A DNA stretch of 64,000 bases from Streptomyces hoynatensis (GTDB lineage Bacteria > Actinomycetota > Actinomycetes > Streptomycetales > Streptomycetaceae), in assembly GCF_003626535.1 (NCBI RefSeq), contig NZ_RBAL01000004.1:372001-436000 (forward strand), read 5' to 3'. How positions within the stretch are numbered: position 1 is the stretch's first letter; every line of letters begins with the position of its first letter. A program made the translations under genes and the position numbers. Shown here in pieces: positions 54,618 to 62,728 of the stretch. The notes under the pieces are model-generated. The model was not told where the DNA came from and made no database searches. It saw only the letters and a program-made list of their open reading frames with translations.

Positions 54618-55844
54618 TCACGGCCGGGCGGCCGGCACGGCGCCCCAGGCCGCGCGTGGCGAGAACTCGGCCGGAACGCCCGACCAGTCCTCCCGCAGCA
54701 GCCCCGCGGCCACCCCCCGCGCGGTGTGCCGCGCGGTCAGCAGCCCGTGCCCGGCGTGGCCGGTGGCCACGAACACGCCAGGCGCGCCGGGGAGTTCGCC
54801 CACCAGCGGCCTGCCGTTGCGGGTCGTGGGACGCAGCCCGGCCCGCGTCTCGCACACCTCGGCCTCCGCCAGGCCGGGCACGGTGCGCAGCGCGAACGCC
54901 AGGAGCCTGGCGGTCCCGGCCAGCGAGGTGCGCGCCGCGAACCCGGCGTCCTCCTCGGTCGCGCCGACCACCACGGAGCCCGAGGGCAGCGGGGCCAGGT
55001 AGAACCGGGAGGACAGCACGCACCGCGGCGGCCTCTCGCAGCGCAGCACCACCAGCTGCCCCCGCTGCGGCGCCACCCACGGCGCGGCCGCCGCCCGCCG
55101 GGCCCCCTCGCCCGCCGGGCCCCCGGCAGGAACGTCCGCGGCGTCCGCGGCAGGACCGTGCGCCGGGGCGCCGGCCGGGGCGCCCCGCGGCCCCGGCCCC
55201 GGCAGCAGGCGGCCCGACCAGGCCCCGGCCGCGATCACGACCCGCCCGCCGCGCACCACCTCGCCGCAGTGCAGCCGCACCCCGGGCCGCCCGCCCCGCT
55301 CGGCCGGGCTCACCTCCACGGCCGCGCTGCCCTGCCGCCAGTCCACGCCCGCCGCCAGGCCGCCGTGGCACACGGCCTCCAGGTAGGCGCGCCCGTCCAC
55401 CATCAGCCCCTCGGGCGAGCGGAACAGGTCCTGCCCCTCGGGCACCCGCGCCCCCGGCAGCAGCTCGCGCAGCTCCGCCGGGCCGATGCGTTCGCCGAGC
55501 GCGGGCCCCGCCGCCGAGGCCAGGACCGCCGCCGCCTCCGCGGCCGGCAGGCAGCGCACGATCGGCTCCCGGCGGCTGAACGGCGGATGCCCCGCCGCCA
55601 GCCGCGCCAGCTCCTCCGCCAGGGTGCCGCGGGCCGCGTCCAGCCAGCCGTAGAGCACCGGATCGCCCAGGTGCCGCAGCGAGGGCACGGCCACCCCCGC
55701 GGCGTGCCCGGTGGCGTGCCCCGGCTCGCGGCCGGCGTCCACGACGAGGACCGCGGCCCCCGCGAGCGCCAGCTCCTCGGCGAGGCAGGCGCCGACGATT
55801 CCCCCGCCCACCACGACGACGTCATAGCGCCGAGATTGAGGCAC
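54618..55844 (-). CDS. FAD-dependent oxidoreductase, DadA/glycine-oxidase type
   Basis: A 408-residue flavoprotein. The N-terminal Rossmann motif is YDVVVVGGGIVGACLAEELALAGAAVLVVD, and the C-terminal CETRAGLRPTTRNGRPLVGELPGAPGVFVATGHAGHGLL is typical of DAO/DadA amine oxidases. An Ala/Pro-rich insert (about 240-280) is unusual. The GTG start is preceded by AAAGGAG and overlaps the end of the TldE-like gene by 23 bases. Such enzymes oxidise amines next to a carboxylate. In a RiPP-type operon it might act on an N-terminal or released amino acid; this is inference. Confidence 0.9.
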   Translation of the reverse strand: MPQSRRYDVVVVGGGIVGACLAEELALAGAAVLVVDAGREPGHATGHAAGVAVPSLRHLGDPVLYGWLDAARGTLAEELARLAAGHPPFSRREPIVRCLPAAEAAAVLASAAGPALGERIGPAELRELLPGARVPEGQDLFRSPEGLMVDGRAYLEAVCHGGLAAGVDWRQGSAAVEVSPAERGGRPGVRLHCGEVVRGGRVVIAAGAWSGRLLPGPGPRGAPAGAPAHGPAADAADVPAGGPAGEGARRAAAAPWVAPQRGQLVVLRCERPPRCVLSSRFYLAPLPSGSVVVGATEEDAGFAARTSLAGTARLLAFALRTVPGLAEAEVCETRAGLRPTTRNGRPLVGELPGAPGVFVATGHAGHGLLTARHTARGVAAGLLREDWSGVPAEFSPRAAWGAVPAARP

Positions 55845-56985
55845 GTGAGCTCCTTTCGAGTTCTTCCGCGGCCGGCAGGAGGAGCGAGGCGCTCCGGACG
55901 TCCTGGTCGGCGCAGGTGTCGGTGAGGGCCCCCGCGCCGCCGGCGACGGCGCGCAACAGGCCAAGCGGCGTTCCGCCGAGCCGCACGGCGAACCACCCGT
56001 GGCCAGGCGCCGCCCGCGCCAGGCACCGCAGGCTCATCCGGCCGCCGGGGTGGTAGCGGCGCAGGCCCTCCAGGCAGCGCACCAGCTCCACGGCCTCCTC
56101 GGGGGCGGCGACCTGCGGGCTCTCCAGCCGCAGGCGCAGCGGCGCGGGCCGCGCCAGGGCGGCCAGGTCGTGGTCCCACACCGCGCGCCCCACCGGCAGC
56201 CCGCCCGCCGGCTCGCGCGCCGGGAGCGCGAACCGCCCCCGGTCGATCCACAGGTGCCGGGCCAGGCCGGCCCCGGCGTCGTCCACGGCGGCCTCCCGGT
56301 GCACGTCGGGCGGCAGTTCCGCGAGGCTCAGCGGCGGCAGTCCCCGCCTGCCGTCCAGGCCGCGGGCCGCGGGCGCCTCCAGGGCCAGCCGCGCCCCGGC
56401 GGCGAGCGCGGCGGCCACCGGCGGCCGCAGCAGCAACGGCCGCCGCCGCCAGCCGTGCGGCGGCTCTTCCCGGCGGGCCAGGTGCCCGGCCAGCTCCGCC
56501 GCCCCGTCCAGGAGGCGGGCGAGGACCGGCGCGGGCTCGGCGCCCCTGGCGCCGAGCAGCACAGGACCGGCCGCGGTCTCCGCCCTGGCCAGCGCCCGCA
56601 CGCTCAGGCCCACCACGCCGCCCGCGCCGCCGTCCACGCCGCCCGCGCCGTCTGCCGCGCGCCCCAGGACGGTCAGGTGCACGCTCTGGCAGACCGCCTC
56701 GGGCCGCCCTCGTTCGGCCAGGCCGGCGAGGAGGGCCGGGAGGTGCCGCGCCACCGCCTCCTCGAGCGCCGCCCCCAGCCGGGCCGCGCCGGGGCAGGCG
56801 CCTGGCGGCACCCGCGCCGAGGAACGCACCCGGCCCTCCTCGCGCACCAGCCGCAGCACGTCCGCGGTGCGCCGCGCCGGCGCGCCCGCCCCCGCAGGGG
56901 GCGTCAGCACGGCCGTCACCCGGCCCCGCAACTCCCCGCCCCCCGGCGGCCCTCCGGCCCCGGGAGGCGGCTCACCAGCGCACAT
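55822..56985 (-). CDS. TldE/PmbA-like protein, divergent
   Basis: A 387-residue protein placed directly after TldD with a 14-base overlap. Position, size and parts such as VGLSVRALARAETAAGPVLLGARGAEPAPVLARLLDGAAELAGHL and PVAAALAAGARLALEAPAARGL fit TldE, the non-catalytic partner that forms a heterodimer with TldD. Similarity is weaker than for TldD, and no HExxxH is present, as expected for TldE. GGGGAGG precedes the ATG. The pair would cleave leader or unfolded peptides, as in microcin B17 maturation. Confidence 0.7.
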   Translation of the reverse strand: MCAGEPPPGAGGPPGGGELRGRVTAVLTPPAGAGAPARRTADVLRLVREEGRVRSSARVPPGACPGAARLGAALEEAVARHLPALLAGLAERGRPEAVCQSVHLTVLGRAADGAGGVDGGAGGVVGLSVRALARAETAAGPVLLGARGAEPAPVLARLLDGAAELAGHLARREEPPHGWRRRPLLLRPPVAAALAAGARLALEAPAARGLDGRRGLPPLSLAELPPDVHREAAVDDAGAGLARHLWIDRGRFALPAREPAGGLPVGRAVWDHDLAALARPAPLRLRLESPQVAAPEEAVELVRCLEGLRRYHPGGRMSLRCLARAAPGHGWFAVRLGGTPLGLLRAVAGGAGALTDTCADQDVRSASLLLPAAEELERSSRASISAL

Positions 56986-58300
56986 CGACGGCCTCCCCGC
57001 CGAACCACAGGCCGCTGTTGCCGAAGCTGACCACGAGGGGGAACTGCCCGAGCTTGCCGCAGCCCTTCCTGGCCCGGCCCGCGCACCCCACCTCGGGCGC
57101 GCCCGGCCGCAGGGCGGCCAGCACGGCGAGGCCGTTGCCCGCCAGGGTGCACGGGCCGGCCCGCCGCGGCCCGCCGCCTTCCCCGTGCAGCAGCGCCAGC
57201 GGGACGTCGAACTCGAAGTCGCCGGTCAGCAGGTTCATCCACCGCAGCTGCACTCCGCGCGGCGCCAGCCACGGCCCCTCGGGACGCTCCTCGGGCACCC
57301 CGGCGTGCCGGGCCACGGTGTGCCGCATCCGGGGCACCGCCGGGTGGCGGTAGTCGAGCCGCCGCGCGCTGCCGGTGGCGGCCGCCGGGCGAGCGGCCCC
57401 CGGCGCGCCTCCCGCGCGGGAGGCCGCCGCGCCGCCGTGCCGCGCCGTGGCCAGGTCGGTCAGGGCCTCCGCCACCACGCCGCCGCGCAGCATCGCCGCG
57501 GTGCGCACCGGGGTGCCCTCGTCGTCCACGCCGACCACCAGGCCCGCGCCCGGCGCCCCGGCTCCGTCCTCCACCGTCAGCCACCCGGGCGCCACCGCGC
57601 TGCCGAGCCGCCGCGCCAGGTACGAGGAGCGGCCCGCCACGATGTCCCCCTCCATCGGATGGCCCACGAGCTCGTGGAAGAACGCGCCCGCCCGCCCGGG
57701 TTCCAGGACGACGGCGCACCGGCGCGGCGGGCCGGGCGCCCTGGGCAGGGCCGCGATCCGCAGCGCCTCCCGCGCCGCCAGCTCCACCCGCCGCGCACTC
57801 TCCCGGGGGCGCGCCGGGTCCCAGTGGGCGCTCTCCGCGCACACCGTGCCGTCCGCGGCCTTCGCCTGCACCTCCACGGTGCGCATCGACCGCTCGTCGA
57901 GCACCACCCGCCGCGCGTCGCCCACCGCGGCGAGCTGGTGGTACGCGGCCCACGTCACGGTCAGCCCACCGTCCAGGGACAGCGCGCGCAGCTCCCGCTC
58001 GGCCTCCTCCCCTGGGCCCCCGCCCGCCTGCCCGCACCCGCCGGGGCCGCCGGAGAGCACCTCGCGCACCACGGCCCCGGCCTCCCGCGACAGCCGCGCC
58101 ACCCGGGAGCCCAGCAGGTCGGCCCCGTCCGCGCACAGGTGCCGGGTGCCGGTGAGCGGGCGGTGCTGCTCCACGCAGGCGCCGCGCCGCGTGACGCGCT
58201 CGGACCACCGCAGGGCCCCCTCGGCGTACCGGCGCACCGAGCGGACGGTGCTCTCGGCGAAGACCACGTCCGGCGGCGCCTCAGCCCGCGAGCGCCGCAT
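56972..58300 (-). CDS. tldD: TldD/PmbA family metallopeptidase
   Basis: A 442-residue protein with the TldD zinc motif HELVGHPMEGD (His209, Glu210, His214), and the family's C-terminal RARKGCGKLGQFPLVVSFGNSGLWFGG with the conserved Cys-Gly-Lys. TldD acts with TldE as an unusual peptidase that degrades extended peptides, and in RiPP pathways removes leader peptides. GGAG before the ATG lies inside the end of the second LanB-type gene (20-base overlap). It is the probable protease of this pathway. Confidence 0.88.
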   Translation of the reverse strand: MRRSRAEAPPDVVFAESTVRSVRRYAEGALRWSERVTRRGACVEQHRPLTGTRHLCADGADLLGSRVARLSREAGAVVREVLSGGPGGCGQAGGGPGEEAERELRALSLDGGLTVTWAAYHQLAAVGDARRVVLDERSMRTVEVQAKAADGTVCAESAHWDPARPRESARRVELAAREALRIAALPRAPGPPRRCAVVLEPGRAGAFFHELVGHPMEGDIVAGRSSYLARRLGSAVAPGWLTVEDGAGAPGAGLVVGVDDEGTPVRTAAMLRGGVVAEALTDLATARHGGAAASRAGGAPGAARPAAATGSARRLDYRHPAVPRMRHTVARHAGVPEERPEGPWLAPRGVQLRWMNLLTGDFEFDVPLALLHGEGGGPRRAGPCTLAGNGLAVLAALRPGAPEVGCAGRARKGCGKLGQFPLVVSFGNSGLWFGGEAVDVRW

Positions 58301-60491
58301 CCGCCGGCTCCCACCGCACGAAGACCGGCACCCGCAGCTCGGCGGGCTGCCGCGCCCCGACGTTCCACCAGGTGTCCCTCAGGCCGGGCAGCACCTCCGA
58401 GCAGGTCACCTCGGCGCCGGGCAGCCGGCACAGGTCGTCCACGCCCAGCGGGTCGGTGAAGTCCACCAGCAGCGGCTTGGTCTCCCGCGGATGCCGCAGG
58501 AACACCTGGTCCGGCATGCCCTCGGCCCGCTGCCACACCCGCGCCGCGCGCCAGCCGGCCAGGCCGCGCCCCAGCGGCGGCAGCGGCAGGCGCCACCGGC
58601 GGCGCTGGACGACCATGCCGCCGAGCACCACGCGCGGCGCCCTGCGGCGGCCCGGCGCGAAGTCCACCGGCACCAGGCAGGGCAGGGACAGCGCCCGCGC
58701 CACCACGCTGCCCAGGTCGCCCGGGTACAGCTGGTAGCGCCGCCCGCCGTGCAGCACGCTCGCCCCGTCCGCCGCGACCTCCACCGCACAGGCGGGCACC
58801 ACCTGCTCGGGGGGCTTGGCCGAGACGCCGGACAACTCGATGGACAGGCCGGGGAGTTCAGGCGTGATGTGCCGGTTGCGGCGGCGCCCGACCACCGTGG
58901 CCATCCGGCCGGTGTCCAGCCAGCCGGGCAGCCGCGCGCAGAAGTCGAGGAAGTCGCGGGTGCCGCCGGGGCGGGCGTCCGCGGTGAAGCCGCCCACGAT
59001 GGTGCTGCTGTCGTCATGGCACTCCGAGAGCACCCACTGCCCCCCGCCCGGCGGGCCGCCCGCCACCATCAGGTCGAACCCGGGCCAGCAGGCCCACTGT
59101 TCCCCCTCGGCGGGGCGCAGCCGGGACCACAGCGGGGCCAGGCGCGCGGCCAGCTCCTCCGGGTCGAGACGCAGCTCGTCCACCCCGCCCGGCTCCCCGC
59201 GGTCCTCGCCCTCCTCGCCGCCCACGCCGTCCACGCAGGCGGCGAGGACGCGAGATAGGGCCTCCCGGCGCTCGGTGACCGGGGGCACCTCGCGGGCCAC
59301 GAGCTCCACCAGGCCCACCCGGCGCCCGCCCGTGGCGCGCACCACCGCCTCCCGGGCGTCCGCCTGGGCGAGCAGCGCGGCAAGCGTCATCACCGGGAGC
59401 ACCGCCTCCAGCGCCCCGAGCAGGGAACGCGCGGCCGGCGCGCCGAAGGCGACCCGGCCGGTGAAGGGGCTCGACCTGTCCTCGTTCACCACGTCCCGGT
59501 CGGCGTAGTGGCTGCCGCCCGCGCGCTCGGTGGCGCAGCCCGCCCGCGCCACCCGCTCCCGCACCCGCTGCCGCGCCTGGAGGGACGCGGGCCAGGACGC
59601 CTGTGCCGCCGTGCCGAGCAGGGCCTCCAACTCGGCGACGAGCGGCGAGTCCGGGTGCTGTTCGCGCAGCCAGCGCACCCCGTGCGTTTCGGTCGATGCG
59701 GGTTGCGGCCAGGGCCGCAGGGCGGGCGCAAGCCGGGCCAGGGCGGCGGCGACCGCGCGGGGCGCGCCGCAGCGCCCGGCCAGCTGCCGCGGGGTCAGCG
59801 GCCCCGCCAGGGCCTCCCAGACCAGCGCCGCCTCCTCGCCCAGCGGGATGCGGCGCCCGGTCAGCACGCACCGCAGGTCCCCGCCCTCCCGGCGCCACAG
59901 CGGATCGCGCGCCCAGGCGCGGTCCCCGGCCGGGCGCGTGCGCCGCAGCGACTGCGCCAGGTCGCGCACCACCCAGTGGCTCAGCCGCAGCGTGCACTCC
60001 TCAGGCCCTGGCTCGCCCACCCGCAGCGGCTGGTCGAGGAAGGGGTCGAAGGAGGCCACCAGCACCGGCCCGTAGAAGGAGACCGTCTCGGTCTTCGCCA
60101 GCAGCCGCCGCAGGTAGCGGTGGGCGGTGCGCATCCGGCCGCGGGCGCCGCTGTTCATCGCGGCCCAGGGCTCGTCGGTGACGAGGGTCCGGCCGGGACC
60201 GAAGGCCAGCCGGTAGAAGGAGGGGCCGGAGAGGGACACCGCCTCCCGCATCCGGGGCGTGAACGCCGCCCGCGTGGCGGCGACCGCACGCTCCAGCGCC
60301 CGCTCGTACTCCGCCCGCACCTCCTCCTCGGCCGCGTCCGGCGCGTCCCGCAGCGGCGTCGGGCCGCCGAGCCGGGACAGCGGCCCGACGTCGAACCCGG
60401 TCGGCCGCAGCAGCAGCACCGGATGCAGGGCGTAACGCAGGGTGCCGCCCGGGGTGCGGGTGCGGCCGGACAGCACGGCTTCGCCGGTCAA
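58281..60491 (-). CDS. LanB-type dehydratase-like protein 2 (glutamylation domain)
   Basis: A 736-residue member of the lantibiotic-dehydratase N-terminal (glutamylation) family. Recognisable parts are REAVSLSGPSFYRLAFG, RYLRRLLAKTETVSFYGPVLVASFDP, SHYADRDVVNEDRSSPFTG and, near the end, VVQRRRWRLPLPPLGRGLAGWRAARVWQ. Full-length LanB proteins are about 1000 residues with a C-terminal SpaB_C elimination domain; this is absent, as in split thiopeptide LanB enzymes or other tRNA-dependent ligases. A TTG start with GGAGG just upstream overlaps the stop of LanB 1 (TTGA). Expected chemistry: Glu-tRNA- or other aminoacyl-tRNA-dependent acylation. The exact reaction is unknown. Confidence 0.85.
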   Translation of the reverse strand: MTGEAVLSGRTRTPGGTLRYALHPVLLLRPTGFDVGPLSRLGGPTPLRDAPDAAEEEVRAEYERALERAVAATRAAFTPRMREAVSLSGPSFYRLAFGPGRTLVTDEPWAAMNSGARGRMRTAHRYLRRLLAKTETVSFYGPVLVASFDPFLDQPLRVGEPGPEECTLRLSHWVVRDLAQSLRRTRPAGDRAWARDPLWRREGGDLRCVLTGRRIPLGEEAALVWEALAGPLTPRQLAGRCGAPRAVAAALARLAPALRPWPQPASTETHGVRWLREQHPDSPLVAELEALLGTAAQASWPASLQARQRVRERVARAGCATERAGGSHYADRDVVNEDRSSPFTGRVAFGAPAARSLLGALEAVLPVMTLAALLAQADAREAVVRATGGRRVGLVELVAREVPPVTERREALSRVLAACVDGVGGEEGEDRGEPGGVDELRLDPEELAARLAPLWSRLRPAEGEQWACWPGFDLMVAGGPPGGGQWVLSECHDDSSTIVGGFTADARPGGTRDFLDFCARLPGWLDTGRMATVVGRRRNRHITPELPGLSIELSGVSAKPPEQVVPACAVEVAADGASVLHGGRRYQLYPGDLGSVVARALSLPCLVPVDFAPGRRRAPRVVLGGMVVQRRRWRLPLPPLGRGLAGWRAARVWQRAEGMPDQVFLRHPRETKPLLVDFTDPLGVDDLCRLPGAEVTCSEVLPGLRDTWWNVGARQPAELRVPVFVRWEPADAALAG

Positions 60492-62728
60492 GAGCCCTCC
60501 TTCGTGTCGTGGCCGGTCAGCTGCACCCGCAGCTCGCAGGTGTAGCGGTAGCCCGCCGGGTCCCTCAGCCACAGCCCCTCGGGCCCCGGCCACATCGCCT
60601 CCGCGGTCAGCCGCTCGGCGCCCGCCGCCACGTGCGCCACCAGGTCGGCGGCCAGCACGGACTCCAGGTCGACCAGGTAGGGCTTGCGCTCCCCGCTGCT
60701 GCGGCAGTACACGAACCTGCCGGTCACGGCGGCGGCCCGGCGCATCTGCAGGAACCGGGCCGCGGGAGAGCGCAGCCGCCACTCGGCCGGGTCCCAGGTC
60801 CAGCGGGGGCGCTGGTAGAGGACGCCGCCCACCCGCACGGCCGGCACCGCAGGCTCCCGCCCCTGGGCCCCGAAGGCCGCGTGCAGCACCTGCGGGTGCG
60901 AAAGCGCCGCATAGGGCGGGTACTTGACGTAGTCGCTCAGCGGCAGGTAGGCGTACAGCCGCCGGCCGGCCGCGTCCCGCAGCTCGGGGCCCTGAGCGCC
61001 GAGCCGGACCGACAGCTCCTCGGGCCGCAGGGCCAGCGGGTCCCCCGCCTCCTCGGCCGAGGGGCGGCGCAGCAGAATCCGGCGGCCGGGGAAGCGGTAG
61101 TAGCCCTTGTTGCGCCGCCCGGTGTCGAACGCGGCCACCTCAGGGTGCGCGGCCGACCACTCCCGCGCCGCCGCGCCGAAGGCCGCCCGGTCGGGGCACA
61201 TCGTGGCCAGCCAGCCGTCCGTGAGCAGGTGGTGGTGCAGCCTGCTCAGGGCCAGCGGCGCCGTCGCCAGCTCGGCGGCCGAGGCGGCGCTCAGGCACAG
61301 GTCGAGCAGCGCGTACCTGTCGCCCGGCAGCGCGGCGGCCCGCCGGCCGAGACGCTCGGCCTCGGCCCGCCACCCCTCGCCCGGGTAGCCGGGGGCGTGG
61401 CCGGCGGCGAAGCGGCTGCCCTCCGCGTCGAAGGCGGCCCGCGTCGCCTCCGCGTAGGCGGGCAGCGGCAGGGAGTCCTCGCCGGGCAGCGCCTCCCGCA
61501 CCAGGCGGGATGCGGCCTCCTGGGCCGCGGCGCCGTGCGCCGTGGACAGTTCGAGCGCCGCGGCCAGCCGCTCCTCCCAGGAACGCGCCACCTCCTCGCC
61601 GACCTCGAGGGAGAAGGGCGAGGCGCATTCCTCGTAGAACACGGCACGGTCGGCGTAGACCCCGCCCGCGGCCCGCCGCGCGGGCACCCCGGTGGCCCGG
61701 GTGAAGCAGTCCTCCAGCTCCTCCACCAGGGCCGGCTTCTTCGCGAACTCCGCCTCCTGCAGGGCGGTGAGCAACTCCTCGACGGCCCGCAGCCGCCCCA
61801 GCCAGTGGTCGCGCGCCCCGGAGGCGGGCAGCGCCGCGAGCGCGCGCTGCATCGTGGCCAGCGGGCACAGGTCCAGGGGGCCGGGCCCGATGCCGAAGAC
61901 CACCTCGCCCGCGGTGACCATCTCCCGCAGCAGCGCCGCCGTCTCGCGCGGCGGGCGGCCGAGGGCCGCGGCCAGCGCGGGCAGCGGGAGGCCGCCGCGG
62001 GCGAGGGCGGCGAGCACCCGGTCGCGCTCCGGCGCGGCGGCGGCCGTGGCCAGGCGGCGGAAGGGCAGGTGGGCGCGCAGCGCCCGGTCGGCGGCGACGG
62101 CCCGCGCCAGCTCCGCCGCGGCCCAGGAGGACAGGAACACCCGCCGCGCGCGGGGCCGTCCGGCCCGCAGGGTGACCTGCCGGCCGGGGACGACCGTGCC
62201 GTAGGCCATGGGCCCGAAGAAGCTGACCGTCTCGTTCTTCGCGCACAGCCGCTGGACGTAGGTGTAGAGCTGGCGGCGCACCCGGCGCCAGCGGGCGTTG
62301 AGGGGCCGCGGCCGGGAGAAGGGCACCAGCATGTTGTGGTAGGCGTCCGGGTTGGACAGGAACACCGCCTCGCGCAGCTCGGTGCGCTCCAGCAGGCGGC
62401 GCAACGCCTCCGAGGCCGCGCCCTCCGCCTCGGCGAACGCCGCGGCGTACCGCTCCAGGGCCTCGGTCCAGGCCCTGGCCGCCTCCCGGTAGCGGGGGTC
62501 GCGGCAGCCGGGCAGGGCGCCGGGCCGCGCCTGCAGCACCGGCTCCGCGACGGCCGGGTGCGGCAGCCCGCAGCCGGCCGCCGCCGCAAGCAACTCCCGT
62601 TCGCGGCCCAGTACCTCGCGCGCCGCGGCGAGCAGGCCGGCCGGGGCGCCCAGGTCCTCCAGCCAGTCGAAGGGCAGCCCCGCGTGGCGCAGCACGAACA
62701 CCGGGCCCAGGCTCCAGGAACGCCTCAT
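60488..62728 (-). CDS. LanB-type dehydratase-like protein 1 (glutamylation domain)
   Basis: A 746-residue protein of the same family. The N-terminal half has LREAVFLSNPDAYHNMLVPFSR and QLYTYVQRLCAKNETVSFFGPMAYG, the signature of LanB glutamylation domains. Further on come RAVFYEECASPFSLEVG and, near the end, YQRPRWTWDPAEWRLRSPAARFLQMR. It lacks a SpaB_C elimination domain. Identity with LanB 2 looks low outside the motifs, so the two are not a recent duplication. The ATG overlaps the upstream stop (ATGA). It and LanB 2 may form a heterodimer or act in succession on one peptide. Precursor and eliminating enzyme must be sought beyond 64000. Confidence 0.88.
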   Translation of the reverse strand: MRRSWSLGPVFVLRHAGLPFDWLEDLGAPAGLLAAAREVLGRERELLAAAAGCGLPHPAVAEPVLQARPGALPGCRDPRYREAARAWTEALERYAAAFAEAEGAASEALRRLLERTELREAVFLSNPDAYHNMLVPFSRPRPLNARWRRVRRQLYTYVQRLCAKNETVSFFGPMAYGTVVPGRQVTLRAGRPRARRVFLSSWAAAELARAVAADRALRAHLPFRRLATAAAAPERDRVLAALARGGLPLPALAAALGRPPRETAALLREMVTAGEVVFGIGPGPLDLCPLATMQRALAALPASGARDHWLGRLRAVEELLTALQEAEFAKKPALVEELEDCFTRATGVPARRAAGGVYADRAVFYEECASPFSLEVGEEVARSWEERLAAALELSTAHGAAAQEAASRLVREALPGEDSLPLPAYAEATRAAFDAEGSRFAAGHAPGYPGEGWRAEAERLGRRAAALPGDRYALLDLCLSAASAAELATAPLALSRLHHHLLTDGWLATMCPDRAAFGAAAREWSAAHPEVAAFDTGRRNKGYYRFPGRRILLRRPSAEEAGDPLALRPEELSVRLGAQGPELRDAAGRRLYAYLPLSDYVKYPPYAALSHPQVLHAAFGAQGREPAVPAVRVGGVLYQRPRWTWDPAEWRLRSPAARFLQMRRAAAVTGRFVYCRSSGERKPYLVDLESVLAADLVAHVAAGAERLTAEAMWPGPEGLWLRDPAGYRYTCELRVQLTGHDTKEGS